Positions 39,789-52,097 of a stretch of 64,000 nucleotides of DNA are shown here, piece by piece. Source of the DNA: Suillus spraguei (Eukaryota; Basidiomycota; Agaricomycetes; Boletales; Suillaceae); contig JABCPU010000207.1 in assembly GCA_016800925.1 (NCBI GenBank), positions 1 to 64,000 of the forward strand. The letters run 5' to 3'. The position numbers were made by a program, and so were the translations under genes. Numbering within the stretch: the stretch's first letter is position 1; each line of letters opens with the position of its first letter. The notes under the pieces were generated by a model, which had not been told where the DNA came from, ran no database searches, and was given only the letters and a program-made list of their open reading frames with translations.

Positions 39789-41059
39789 ATGGTCGACGCG
39801 AACAAGCCCCCGGCTCGAGATATTGTCCATGTGCATCTCACTCATCCAGACCGTGATAATCTTTTCCGTATCGCAGCAACTCCCAGTGATTTAATCAAAA
39901 AGAATGTGAAGACTTTCGGCGTACAATGTACGCAGTGTCAAAAAACATTGGATAAACTTTTGAAATGTTCAAAGGTGCTAGTGGCTGACATATCTAAACT
40001 TGTCACAGGTGCTTATCACATGTTTTTGTAGTGCAAGGGCGTCTGGTATTGCTCAAAAGAGGTAAAATCTGTGACTTGGACAACACAGAGGGGCTGATGT
40101 TACAATTTATGTGTTTTCTCATGACAGTGCCAAAAGAAACACTGGTAAGCGTTCTGCTTATGATCAACACACAGACCTCACTACAGACCTGGACTCGCAC
40201 TCCATGATAGGCCCGTTCACAAATCGGCATGTCATGACGTTGAACGCTCCTCGGGGGCCCTCAAATTCGTACGAGTGTTCTTCGCAAACATAACGCTCAT
40301 GATGTACCTTAAAGTCGCCATTATTTATGACTGTGGTTTGCTCGATAATCCTCGGCTCGGGTTCGATGTGCCTTTCATGGCCCGTGTTGATATCGCCATC
40401 GAACCAACTGACATTCTCGACTTTGCTGGACTATATCTCAATAACAGGCCTGCTGCGGAGAAGTCGAAGGGAATGGTGCAAGTCAATGCCGTCTCTGCGT
40501 GGGATCCGAATACGCATCCTCCCCTTACGCCTACACGGTTGCGCTTATGGCGCGATGCTCGAGCACAGTCTGCCGCATCAGGTTACGGCAAAGATCCCGT
40601 TGGACTCATCGAGTTTCTCAATTATACAGAGAACTCTACCACCTTTGCGGTTCATATTTCCAGCTCTATTCTTGACGTTGCCAGGAGACGCGAGCCCTTC
40701 CTATGTTCCTCTGTCATCACGGGCAAACAATTTGAGAAGTCCTTGAACTCTGCGACATGTATAGAGTGGGTTCTTTGACCCCATATTGTGAATTTCAACA
40801 AACGCAGCCCCTTACAATCGCCTTACATAGGTATATCAACTTGCATATTCGGGCTGATGAGCAGGATCAGTTACTTTTACGGACTGTTATGACAGAGCAA
40901 GACAAGGAAGTTATTTGCGCCGCAGGTCGCAATGAGGACTCGCTTCCCGTCTCTCTTCTCAATTTCAAGATGCAAAGAGAGCACCTCTATGCTAACATCA
41001 TGAAATTCATACATGCTCAGGGTGCGTTTTCGTTTTTCAGAGCGCCGAATGCTTTTTGA
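39789..41059 (+). CDS. MYND zinc-finger protein
   Basis: MYND fingers bind proline-rich partners; the role here is unknown. Exons are 39789-39974, 40032-40061, 40128-40144, 40211 to about 40765 and about 40831 on. The spliced finger is complete: CTQC, CSKC, YCSKEC, then HWPVHKSAC, with three introns inside it, one leaving a 17-base exon. After it come DVERSSGALKFVRVF, LMMYLKVAIIYDCGLLDNP and a long region typical of basidiomycete MYND proteins, ending in YINLHIRADEQDQLLLRT and FKMQREHLYANIMKFIHAQ. The stop at 41057 comes soon after. A further exon may exist: after the acceptor near 41071 an open stretch TEYIPAQGWIDLGMYAG follows, but the phase does not fit as read. Confidence 0.82.
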
Positions 41060-41589
41060 TTGTTGCATATAGACTGAGTACATTCCCGCACAAGGTTGGA
41101 TTGACTTGGGAATGTATGCAGGTATTCTTGCGTTGTGGGCTTTTAACTTTGCTACTGTATTACCGATCAGTTCAAGATATCATAAGTCATTTCTAGTGTA
41201 TCATTTGCAAGTATATTTCTTCCGTTTGTAAAGGCATTAACCTCCTGTTATTCGTACTGCACAACATGCCAACACGTCAATGAGTTCCAGGACCTAGAAT
41301 AGGTACTGGTCTAGAAGATTTAACTGTCTGTCTGCTCGATCACACAACGCGTTCCGGTCTTAGTCATCGTCGGGCAGTCAATTTTTTACCCCTCTCTAGT
41401 CTTTACGACGTTCATTCTCAATAACTTGGCTTCTAGTCTCAGTGGGACCTTTTCCCCCTGCCTTCCCCCCGCCTCTCTTGCTGTCTCGGATCAAGAACTC
41501 CCTAATGATGGGGTTCTGTAATGTCACCCTGCGTTCTAGGCAAGTATTTTGGGTTTGTTGAGATCTCTCGGGTGCGCCTATTAGCGCTG
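41060..41589. other. Intergenic region
   Basis: Pyrimidine-rich text with no gene. It may be the left part of the retroelement relic that follows. Confidence 0.3.
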
Positions 41590-42270
41590 AGACAGTATCC
41601 TGCGGGCTCTTTGTTGCCAGTGGTTGTTCCCAGCCTACGTCAACTTATCAACAATTTCTTGTTTTTACTGGGGATCAATATGCAGTGATCGCGCAGGCGC
41701 ATGTGATCCGCGGGTTGTTTATGCATCGTAAGGATCATCTTCGTATGGAAAGCCAGACTACCGTGCTCTACGTCCAAGGCTTCCACTTCTCAGAACTTTC
41801 CTAGTAAAGCAAGTGTTTCCATTGGCCTCCGAACACCCTGTGCGGCCATTTAATGTGTCTTGTAGATTTATTCCCGCTACCATAAGGGAGTGAGTTATAC
41901 CACTGGGACCTCATTCAAATCGGTCGTCTTCCTGCGTCTGTTGCTTTCGACCTTGAATCGTATCCTTTTCCCCTCTTCTTCGATTGCTCGTTCGCTCGGC
42001 CGTTTGTGCCCAAGTTCGCGTTTCGCTGAAATCCACATGGCCTCAGTAGTTTACTGCCGTACTCTCGCTACCGATGTTGAGTTCGAGGTCGCGTGTGGTC
42101 TCGATGTTATGCTTGGGATGAACTGGATTACTGCGTGGCCACCGTTTTGTGGGAAGATGAGACTCCCGTCTCCAATCCTCCATGTCTGGCCTTCAAAGTG
42201 GTGTCTCGTTGTCCTCGTTTTTCAGTATCTGCTGATTTCCTTCTGTGTTTCTAGAAACTCCACGTATACT
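41590..42270 (+). pseudogene. Relic with retropepsin-like segment
   Basis: Open scraps on the plus strand include TYQQFLVFTGDQYAVIAQAH and, at 42030-42150, CRTLATDVEFEVACGLDVML followed by GMNWITAW. The last part resembles the segment after the active site in retroelement aspartic proteases, where a D-x-x-L-G-x-D/N-W motif is usual. The catalytic DTG is not found. Stops break it. The call is tentative. Confidence 0.35.
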
Positions 42271-42476
42271 TAGTGGTATCGAACTTACTGCTAATGATGG
42301 TAAATTAGAATTATCTCAGTCTTCATCCCTCGTCGGGACAATTTTATTGTCTCGTAGACGTTCAGACTCAAACTTTATTGTCCACGTCATCTTTTTCGGG
42401 CCGTGTCAATCAGGGGCCCCATAATTTTTCAACTTAGGAAGTCTCGTGAGTCGTCAAGTGGAAGAGTGAAATACTT

Positions 42477-43093
42477 TAGCCTGGCTAGTGTGGTTACCAC
42501 AACAGAATCAAAATCTGTTTTCCTTGGACTACGCAGGTTCGAAACCTGTTGAACTACATCTTTTTTCTATCGGAACACACTTTGGCATTTCTTCATGGAT
42601 GGTTTCTTTAGAAGCTCATCATAACTGGTCTTAGCCAGGTGGTTAGCACAACAGAGTCAAAATCTGTGGACTGTGTAGGTTTGAAACCTGCCCCTTGATA
42701 TTCACTCATGGATGAATGCTTTAGAAGTTCACTGATCTTAGCCACGTTGGTTGCCACGACAGAATCAAAATCTGTTTCTCTTGGACTGTGCAGGTTCAAA
42801 ACCTGCCAACGACGTGGTTTTTTCCTATCGGAACACACTTGACATTCACTCATGGATGCTTTAGAAGTTCACCGTAGCTGGTCTTGGCCGGTGGTTGCCA
42901 GTGTGCCACAACAGAATCAAAATCTGTTTCTCTTGGACTGTACAGGTTCGAAACCTGCCGACAACAAGGTTTTTTCTATCGGAAGACACCTTGATATTCA
43001 CTCGTGATGGTTCACCGTAACTGATCTTAGCCTGGTAGTTACCACAACGTAATCAAAATCTGTTCATCTTAGACTGTGTAGGTTCGAAACCTG
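42477..43093 (+). repeat. Tandem array of five tRNA-like units
   Basis: Units start at 42477, 42632, 42739, 42884 and 43028 (spacing 155, 107, 145, 144). Each has an A-box-like TAGCC...GGTT, an anticodon-arm hairpin (ACAGA-ATCAAAA-TCTGT, 5+7+5), and a B-box/T-arm (CAGGTTCGAAACCTG). Units 1, 3 and 4 are followed by a T run of six or more within about 20 bases, as a polymerase III stop. Read as a tRNA the anticodon would be CAA (leucine). The acceptor stem is not clear, the D arm varies, and unit 5 has a damaged anticodon stem. The spacers share CTCATGGATG and TTAGAAGTTCAC. They are tRNA-derived repeats, perhaps SINE-like, rather than proven tRNA genes. Confidence 0.65.
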
Positions 43094-43507
43094 CAACGTA
43101 TTTTCTATCACTTGACATTCACTCATGGATGGTTTACTTAGAGATTCATCTTAACTTGTCAAGAAATTTTTCAAACGGTTGCGAGTTGCACAAGGTGTTC
43201 GCAGGCTAATAGAAGCTACTTACCTCACTAGGAAGGTTCTGAGAAGTAGAAGTCTTGAAAGTAGAGCGCGGTGGTCTGGCTTTCCATATCTTCGTGTTGT
43301 GTTGCGCACGCATGTTTGCGATGCCGATTGTACGTTTTCAAATTGCTAAAGACTCCCGACGTAATTCCTTGCATCAGATCCTACCGGAGCCTTTTCAATA
43401 CCAGTTCTTGTGAGGCTAATGTGGCTGCTCATCGTGTTGCACGTGCAGGGCTTTCGGGGCCACAGTGTCCTGAAATTTTGGTTCGTGATACTGACTGACA
43501 TCGCGAA

Positions 43508-43980
43508 AGCCGTCGCACACAAGCTCGATATCGTTGTTTGGATGCATTTGACTTCCCCTCAATCCTTACTTTTGAGGAAAAGCGAGACATCATTTCCGAG
43601 TTTCAGGAGAAAATGCGACCTGAAGCACTAAAACGTGGGGAATGTGCAGTCTGCGCTCATAATATTCTCGTGCGTGATCTTCTATGTATCAATGTGAAGA
43701 TGGTGCCTCTTGATCTTTTGCGCAATGACTGTTTGCCTGAACATACACTTCCACGCAGTTATGATCTCGAGTTGTATAGTATCCCAAAAGTCTGAAGACT
43801 TGCTGGGCTCTGTCTGACCTTTTTAGGTGTCGAACGTGATATGGTACATTAGTCTGCAGACGACCGAGGCAGCCCATGAATTCGTTGGCTAATTTTCAGT
43901 ATTATGCTCATGACAGATTGCCGGATGATGTTCGCGGAGCATTCCTTCGTGATGTTAGTAGTCTCTCGTGCTCGTGAGAC
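43508..43980 (+). pseudogene. Helitron-type relic (helicase-associated N-terminal part)
   Basis: The frame at 43538-43795 reads FEEKRDIISEFQEKMRPEAL, then GECAVCAHN and VPLDLLRNDCLPEHTLP. A later piece at about 43876-43960 reads NSLANFQYYAHDRLPDDVRG with AFLRDV. These resemble the cysteine-containing segment and the ALAN..YYxxDRLPxDV block upstream of the Rep domain in the proteins of fungal Helitrons. The Rep and helicase parts are absent. I judge it a decayed piece. Confidence 0.5.
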
Positions 43981-44178
43981 CGTAAACCTTCAGCCATAGT
44001 TATAAGCTAAACAATATAATCCAATGTAATGCTGAGCTTGTCAAAATGAATACAAGCTGCGAAACTGAAACAAAAGGTCCTGGAGTGCCCGGGTATGATA
44101 GTCACGTGATTGTATCGTTTCTAATTGCAAGTTAAGCGACATAGAGAACACAAACACTTGTTACCAGCTGCGTCCACC

Positions 44179-44582
44179 ATGGGTGGTCCAAATCTTGAGG
44201 TCTTCAAATTCGGTCTGTACTTGTTTGTACCTGTCGTGGCCTTGTTGCATTTCGGTGATCCTGCTTGGTACCATAACCATGTTCTTCCTGTGAGCTGTCA
44301 TCCTGTTTATGAGGAATTCATCATTGACTATTGCGACCAGTATAAGAGTCATCTATTCCCTCCTCCGGATAGGACGTACAGCGTGAGATTTTTAATATCA
44401 ATGTGCTGTTCATGTGTTCAATATACACGTAGAAAATACCAACAGATCAAACCGCCATCCGAGAAGAGCTGGCAAGGATAAAGGCGGACAAACTTGCACG
44501 ACGGATGCAGCGGGATAAAGAGCTTCAAACACAGTCGGAGGTGGTTGCACCGAGTTCAAAAGGGTGGTTCAAATGGTGGTAG
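44179..44582 (+). CDS. PET100: PET100, cytochrome c oxidase assembly factor
   Basis: Pet100 is a small inner-membrane protein of mitochondria that is needed for late assembly of complex IV. Exons 44179-44289, 44341-44382 and 44433-44582 join in phase 0 for 100 residues. The start MGGPNLEVFKFGLYLFVPV is the family signature and covers the single membrane span. HFGDPAWYHNHVLP and LFPPPD follow, then a charged helix EELARIKADKLARRMQRD. The end is GWFKWW. The length is usual for the family and no frame break is seen. It converges on the serine dehydratase gene with 129 bases between the stops. Confidence 0.92.
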
Positions 44583-44711
44583 TTCAGGGTAGCGGCGTGT
44601 CTGAGCCTGGCATTATGACGTGCGTAGTTGTTAGGTCTCCCTTACTTCCTTCGAAACGTGTTTACTTCGTCCAGGCTCAGTATTGTATCAATGTATTAAT
44701 ACTCCCTAGTA

Positions 44712-46086
44712 TTATTGCTTAGGCACCTGAGTTTCTTCGCCACCGATTTGCACACGCCAGTAGCTTTGCACCTGCGCTGCAGCAACAATCTCTTCGAATT
44801 CCCTCATCTCCTCAAAGGAAATTTTGACTCCACCGCACACCACAAAAACTAGGCACTTCTCCTTCCTCTCTTCTGGAGAAAGTGCTGAGAAAGCTGGCCC
44901 CAGAATGCGCGAGAGGAATTCGCGGTTGTATCCGGGAGTGAGAGTTGTCGAACAAGCGAGTTCCGTTAGTATTTTGTGGTCGTCTGGTAGCATGGTTATT
45001 GCCCAATTAATGTTTTTCGTCGCACAGGGACTCACTTCCAAATAATCTTGCAGTGTGCATAGCCATCTCGTCTGGGATACACGCGCACTTTATTCCTCCG
45101 GCACGATCGATTGCCATTCTGACTACCCCAGGAGCTGGCGAGGATGCGCCTAGCGAGGCTGCTCGTGATTTCAGCGCTTTCATGTACGGAATTGCGATAT
45201 TGAATTCTTCAACAATTTCAACAGTATACGGAGAACTGTCTCCTACTTCAGTAGAAGGCATAATGGGGACTTCAGAAGTAAAGTTCCGGGTATTGATGGC
45301 GATGGCATTGTAAAAGCAGTTCGAGCCGGTAGTTTCAAGTGCCACGATCGGCACTTTTGTTAGGCGCGAATTAGAGGTGTGAGTGCGGCAGTCCAAGATC
45401 TTGATTACCTTCATCCCATCCAACGTTCTTGCAGCCTTGTATAATGCCTCCGATGAGGCCTCCCCACCAACACTGCAAAATATAGCGTCCGGCTGCCTGG
45501 GAAGTTGTCTCTGCATCTCAGTCACCATCGATGAATGGCCATCCCAGAGGACAGGCGAATCATATGCGGGCACTAGAACACTAAGGTGCCGTTGGCTTAA
45601 TGCAAGTGATGGGTAAGCCTGTACTCACGCCTTCGGGTCTTTCTTCACGGCATCTCTGAGGGCAGCGAGTGTTTGGGAGTAGAACTCCCCAATTGTTACC
45701 ACCTCTGCGCCCTGCTTTCGGAGAGCCTGTTGCGTGTCGATACTTACGTTGATGGGAAGGAACACTGTGCATTTCACTCCCAAAACATGTGCTACGACTG
45801 CGGCAGCTAGACCTGCATTTCCGCCCGAAGCGATCATGAGGTGCACTGAAGGACCATGCTTTCCTTGCATTGCTGTGCGAATTTAGAGATGCCTCTATAT
45901 TTGAATGATTGAGAAGGTTGTAGATTCTGTATGTACGCCTGATTGATGAGTCGCACATGGTCCAAACCTGTATCGCACCTCCAACTTTAGGTAGGCGGAA
46001 CATCCGATGATATCAGAAATATGGCTGGAATATATCAAGGGTGTTTCCGTCCACAAGTTCTCGGATTGTGCCACCTCAAAGCTCAT
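44712..46086 (-). CDS. L-serine dehydratase (PLP-dependent)
   Basis: The enzyme turns L-serine into pyruvate and ammonia with pyridoxal phosphate. The start is ATG at 46086 (MSFEVAQSENLW); then TPLIYSSHIS, an intron, and QPSQSFKYRGISKFA with the PLP lysine in SFKYRG. The substrate loop is IASGGNAGLAAA. Further on are FLPINVSIDTQQALRKQGAE, VLWDGHSSMVTEM, the Gly-rich phosphate-binding stretch, VALETTGSNCFY and a C-terminal CGGVKISFEE. Two single-base losses break it: an A near 45868 (CAGCAATG for CAGCAAATG) and a G in the Gly-rich loop near 45468 (GGGG for GGGGG, turning GGGGLIGG into GGEASSE). With them the fold is complete. I take both as sequence errors. The family also has threonine dehydratases, which are longer. 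Confidence 0.88.
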
Positions 46087-49000
46087 ATCGCGTGGTGCTG
46101 GTTGTTGTTTATAAGCACTCGGGAACTTTGCTGCAGTCAAAGGTCTATGCTATATTTGGACAAGCTTAGCTCCGGTAAGATTGAATATTTCCACCCTTAC
46201 CCCGATGGTTCTATCGAGCAAACAAGCGGAGAAATCACAGCGGTTGAATCACTTGCGTCAATATCGGGTGAACAAGATGTTATGATATCAAGTCCAGTGG
46301 GCCACTTTACCCATCTTGTGGTACGATTTAGGTGGTGTTCCCATCACGGCCATTTCCTGGTGTCTAGGCCAACCAATGATCGCATGACATCCTGTGACAT
46401 TTTTGGATTCCATCAGAGCACACGGGTAAGACGCCACCTGACGCCACCTACCCTTCACCGCATGTATCGCTGGCAATGATCAAGAAGATGAAGATGAGCA
46501 TGAAGGGGATAGATAAGTCGAAAGGTTATTCGTCAATATCTCTCGGTTGAGATGATAATCACCTCCACGAATTGTCATTGTGCGATGCGGTGCCGTCGTG
46601 TTGCTGAGTAGTTCTGGCCCCCTAAATGCCGTTCGCGCATACGTATTAGCAGGAGAAAGAGCTATATCACATAATAGCTGAGCTGAGCTTACAGCCTGTA
46701 TCTATGTGCCATTAATAAAACGTTAATCGGACATGATCATTGATGCCCACAGGATACTAGGCGTATTATATCAACAAACATGCCTACTTCGACTCACTTA
46801 TGATACAGAGCAAGTTATTGACATAATACCGCACAGTGTCCCCAATTAATCATAATGCACGACCTAGGCTGATGCCGTGCGTGCTGTAAAATTGAGTAAG
46901 TAAGTAAGTAGTAGGCAATAATCTGGACAACGCATAGTATTAATGACAACTTACCGAAACAACTGGCTCGCCGTGATTCGTGGGTGGAATGGCGGAGCAA
47001 GGTCGGCTACTTGTTATTGATATCGGTTAGACCTGAGAATGTGTGTGGGGCAGGGCCTCGGGGAACGCCTCTCACTGCGACGAGCGGCATGTCACCGTAC
47101 GTGTACTAGTGCCGCGGATCATTTACAAATCACAGGAACCCTGATTGCGGCAATGTCTGGCGTGAAGTCCCGTCGAACCTGCAGTGGGCGCATTAGCGCC
47201 GACGCACTGGCGCGCGTTTCCTTCGTTTATTCGTCGACACTCGTTTCGGTGTTTGATTTCGGCGACAGTTAGACAGGACCGGTTATAGTCGTGTGGCCTA
47301 CGCCGAACAGCGTTGAACGTTCTGGCAGATGACATTGGTCGATGGCGACAGTACTCGCACCAGTGGCAAAGAGTTGTTTAAACGTGGTAAGCCATTAATG
47401 TATTGCGACTAGCCCATTGAAGGTGATTGGAATGATAACTTTTTCTTGGCAAATATACCTGTGCTACTCCTGTCAGCGGGAAGCCTCCGGATATCGCGTA
47501 GGCCAAGGTGGTTTACACCCGAAATTTTCTTTCATGCTCCGACGAGTTTTTTCATATACGACTCGTGTCGGCGCTGTGACATCAGACACAGCTCGTTGTG
47601 GACATCGAGTTCCGTGTGCTGGACGCACGGATGAAGCCGCAAATACGAAACCCCCCTTCGTTTTCGAATTCGAATTCAAAGGCGAAAACTAGTTGAGTGA
47701 AACTTCTACGCGGAAATTAACGAGCATGCTGTCTTGTAGACATAAGTCTTATGTGAGCTATTAAATCGCAGGTCGATACATTGCTCATACTCCAAGTGAT
47801 TGCCATGCAAGTAGCCTGTCAAATAATCCACAAAAGTGCCACGACGATCATTGATGATCGATGGGTGCAGGAGGAAGGCACGAAAGCGAGTTTTGGTGAA
47901 GGCACTGAGGCTCACTTTGGAAGAGTTCCTGATACTAGGACGAAAACGAAGATTTTCAGGCAACGAAACGACGGAGATCAGTACCGTCACCATTACTTCC
48001 CAAAACAACATATAACGAGAGTGGCGACCGCGCCAGCCACTGGGGCAGTGTCGTGTCGTCGATTTGACAGTTGAATGCGAATGGACGCGGTTAATGGGGC
48101 CAGTGGCGCGGAAAAGTAACACTGCCCGTTATGATACATATGATTTAAAATTTGGGCAGATTTTTTTCTGCCGTAGACAAAGGTGATGTCATAAAACATT
48201 GAAAGGACAGCCTGTGAATGGGATATGGGCGCGCGTATGCTTGGCTGTCTCGAATTTCAAAATCAACAGGGAGAGTGCGGGGCCAATTACTGTGCACTCC
48301 CGTCGGAAACATGATTTATTTGACAGCGACGGGAGGGTATTCTCCTTGTTTTTTAGCATTTAATACCCAATCACAAGACTCGACAAGTGAGATACTATTA
48401 GTTTGTTGTTCCCGGACGCGTCAATGATAGTTTCCGTCCCACACTCGGCCGCGCGGTACATCGTGTCTTCTTTTAACGCTAGAATGGTCCTTCCGTGCCA
48501 TACGTTGAATTACAACAATACCATACACGGTGCGAGGTTGTCAACAGTGTTACTTTCAGTTCTTTAGCAAGGATTGGGACAAGCCGGTTGATCGCATAGG
48601 CTGGGTATTGCAGTGACCGGGATGCGGAGGATCTTAACGCAGATAATCCCACAAATCAGCGGTCCGTGAAACATATAGAATTAGACCCAACCTGTCATGA
48701 GAGTGACGTTCGAGTTACGGTATTATGGGACTTTGACATTTTCTTGTGAATAGTCATGCCTGTAACACAGTTTTCTAGTTATTTGGCAGCCGCAGCCTTT
48801 TCACTGTGATAAGCTTTGAGTGAGTGCCTACTGTAAAAATATTGTTTGGAGGAGTGTCCGTATGGTTAATCACGCCTTGAACTTCTATTTTGAGAGGGTG
48901 GGGTACGTAAAGTTGATTGCCCAGGCACGTAAGCGTCGATCGTTAGTTGTCTCCGAGAGTCTTTGCACTTGCATTTGCCCCTTGTGGGTGGTCCCTGGGT

Positions 49001-50030
49001 TATGTGCCTAATGGAATGTTGAATGAACTATTGGCTGATCGGTATGAGCGTACTGCCCGACGTAAGTTGGCGGCACCCTGCGGCAGTGTTATCGGGTGCT
49101 TCGAGGGTCTGGGCCGGTCTTGGTCTAGACCCTCTTGGGTATGGGTAAATCCGTTATTATCGGCGCCATAATTTGCATTCGGATTAATTGTATTCGGCTC
49201 TGATTCAGCCAAAGCCAGCACTAGTGCGGCGCTGTGCAAGCTGATGGGTGGTATAGAGTACGGGACTGCATCAGGGAATTGTGAGAGCATGTCCATGAAT
49301 AAATTTATGTGATTTGATGCTACACGTGTATGTAAATGACCTCGTGCTCGGTGATAACATGGGGAGTTGCTCTAGGCTTTGAACCGGGACCAGTTCATCA
49401 TCTGACCGCCCATCCTGCAATTGGCGGAGAAATACAATTCGCCTGAAATGTCGGAGTAAGTAGATTGTGTTTGAAAGAAGCGGATCAGACGTTGTCTGAC
49501 AGGTGAATGGAAAAGCGCCAAACGGGACTGATGCGGCGAGACTTAAAAAAATGTCAATTCAAATTCCGTGGAAGAAGTCACGGATAAACAGATCGACCGT
49601 GTCGTCCCACGAGAATCCATTTCTTTATTTTTTTTTTCTGCATCTATGCGGAAGACTGAATTCTATGTATAATGCAAGCAAGGGTTGAGATGGTAATCGA
49701 TAAAGGTTCACAGCCACAAATATTTGAAACGGATACCGGGTCTAGACCTGGAAAGATGCGAAAACAGCGTGTTTTTCTTTTTTTTTTTTTCTTTTGAAAA
49801 TAATACAAATATTATGGGGGGGTCGGCATCGATTACGGCGTGACGTGTGTTATCAATGCAAAACGGTGCCGTGGCTCGGCGGGGCTGTTCCTGAACCAAA
49901 GTAACGGTTAGGTATTTAAAAGTCCGACGATTGCGGTGCCTTAATTGAGGTGTTGGGCTTAACTCTTTCCAGCGTCTGCAATCAGGCACCTTTTTTATAG
50001 AAGTTTGTTCCTCTTTTCCTAACCCGCTTC
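46087..50030. other. Gene-poor region, 3.9 kb
   Basis: No coding exon with family likeness or good intron pattern was found on either strand. Seen are a GTAA microsatellite (about 46894-46911), a T-rich tract with a run of at least 12 T (about 49777-49793), and a GC-rich patch near 47140-47280. The longest frames (46021-46479, 47417-47692, 47706-48122) look like chance. The last 200 bases are presumably the promoter of the C2H2 gene. Confidence 0.45.
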
Positions 50031-52097
50031 ATGGAGGACTCAAAATCTTCAACCATCGACAATCAAGTCGATTCAAAACTTTCACCTGCTTCACTCTCAA
50101 TCTCTTCTCGTTCCTCTGATATACACGATCTCAATCAATCATTATACGACGACCAGGGTGAACTCTCTCCCACAGGCTCATCTTCTGCCGAAATGGCTGC
50201 CCTAGTCGCACCAACAATCCTTCAATTTTATCTGCTTCAGCAGGCATACAAGGCGTTAATAAACGCTATCGTCCTGCCCCTGCAAAGACTTTTCAATGCA
50301 GAGGTTACGGCGAGTGTCGTATGGTTTTTAGTAGAAGTGAGCATCTTGCCAGGCACATTAGGTAGGTACCGAGGCACATACCCCCGTTCGATCTAATTTC
50401 CTATCAGGAAACATACTGGCGAGCGCCCTTTTACTTGCCATTGCAGCAAGCAATTTTCGCGTCTCGATAATCTACGTCAGCATGCTCAGACTGTTCACGC
50501 TGATAAGCAAGAACAGAATGAGCGCATGATGCGTGAACTTACCTCTCTTCATGCTTCTATGGCTGCCGCAAATAAAACCGGTCAACCAAGAGGCAAGAGA
50601 GGTCAAGCTTCCGTAAATGCCGCTGCCGTACTCGCCGCAAGCAATCATTCAATATCTCAAGATAGTTCAATGCATGGTCTCGATCAAGTCAAGGAGGAGG
50701 ACTTGTCTGCCTCTCTCCACCCCATGCACCAGCGTCCCGGTACGAGCACTGGTTACGAGGGTGGTGACAACATGATTTACGGTGACGGTTGGAATTCCGA
50801 TTTGGATCATCGTTCTGGCAATCCTCGACCTACAAACAACCATTCCTTTCGTGACTCCAGCCAGTCCTTTCGTGTCCCCCCCGCATCCTCTACTTCCTGG
50901 CAACAGCAATCGCAGTCCTTTCAGGCCTTCACCACCAACACATTCAACTTCAGTCTCTCCTCTAGGGACAATCTCTCACGGGATGGTCGGCCCGGATCTA
51001 GCAGCAGCAGGCCACCAACTGCAAGCGGTCCAGACGCACACACTAGAACACTCCCGCCACTCGCTGCCGTCGTCTCCGCGACAATCCCCCCTCCACCATC
51101 CCAGTCATTCGCCCAATCAGCACAACACGTACTTCCCTTACCCTTCAGAAGACCTACAACAGCCAATCGCCCAGGTACAGCTCCCGCATCAATCCTCTCC
51201 ACAAAACCTGCTTACGCTGGAGGGCCTGGATTGGTCACAGAATTATCCGTTCCAGTCTATGGGCGCAACGACATGGCAGCGCCATCCCTCTCATCCCCCT
51301 ACGGGAACCTCCCATACGATTCAGAACCAGCATCTCCAACAGGGGGTTCATATGACTCACCGTTTTCCTTCCACCCACCGGCGCTCGCCGACTCAGTCTC
51401 ATCTAGTGGGCCTTTCGCATATTCACCACCAAGCAACCCTCGCAAACGACCGCACCCGGGACCAGACGATGATGTCCCACGTCGAGAACCCAGCAGCGGG
51501 CTTTCAGGGCCTGGAGAGTACGAGTACGGATCAGAATCGCGTCCTCAATCTCGGAGACTCACCGTCCTGGAACTCTGCAACGACCCAGATGCAGATGCAG
51601 GAGTACGATCATTTCTACCCGGTGCAACAGGAACGGCTTCACGGCCGGGTACCGCATCAGGAATCATCTCATCAGCATCATCCCTCACACTCGTCGATAG
51701 AACACCCGTCTCAAGCTACTCACTACTCCCAGGAGCTCAGACGCCAACAACACCAGCAGCTCCAGCAGCAGCGTATAGCACAGGCGCGGCGTCGCTCGGG
51801 GGAGGCCGAGTTTCTCCACAATTTCGGCACGACATATCATCGGCATCAGCAGCAGGGGCCATACTTTCCGCTAACAGAGGAAGCTTCGCATCTTCACCCT
51901 TATCAGACACATCACGCAGCCCACGATCCCAATCACACAGCGTTGCCTTCGCCGCCGTTGCTCGATCCGTCAGCATACAATCAAACTCGTCATCCCCATC
52001 ATCCAATGGGGCAACCCCTCCAGCATTATCAAGGCGAGGAGGGGAATCTCCAGTTGCATCTCCGTACTCCTCCACTGCAGTTGGAATGAAAGTGTGA
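50031..52097 (+). CDS. C2H2 zinc-finger transcription factor
   Basis: The first exon (50031 to about 50361) starts [20 protein letters not shown] and ends in the first finger, [20 protein letters not shown]. After an intron of about 47 bases comes the second finger, [20 protein letters not shown] with [10 protein letters not shown]. This tandem pair is that of the Msn2/Mig-type fungal regulators. A basic stretch and about 500 disordered residues follow, with [11 protein letters not shown] and [13 protein letters not shown], the latter known from mushroom paralogues. The tail ends VGMKV. Upstream of the fingers one C is missing (CACCAAC for CACCCAAC near 50208), otherwise finger 1 is out of frame. 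The targets are unknown. The tail is also open in the +2 frame for 435 codons. Confidence 0.85.

Noticed and set aside
42477..43093. Calling the array five functional tRNA-Leu genes
   Set aside because: A clear acceptor stem could not be paired and the D arm varies, so only tRNA-like units are claimed.
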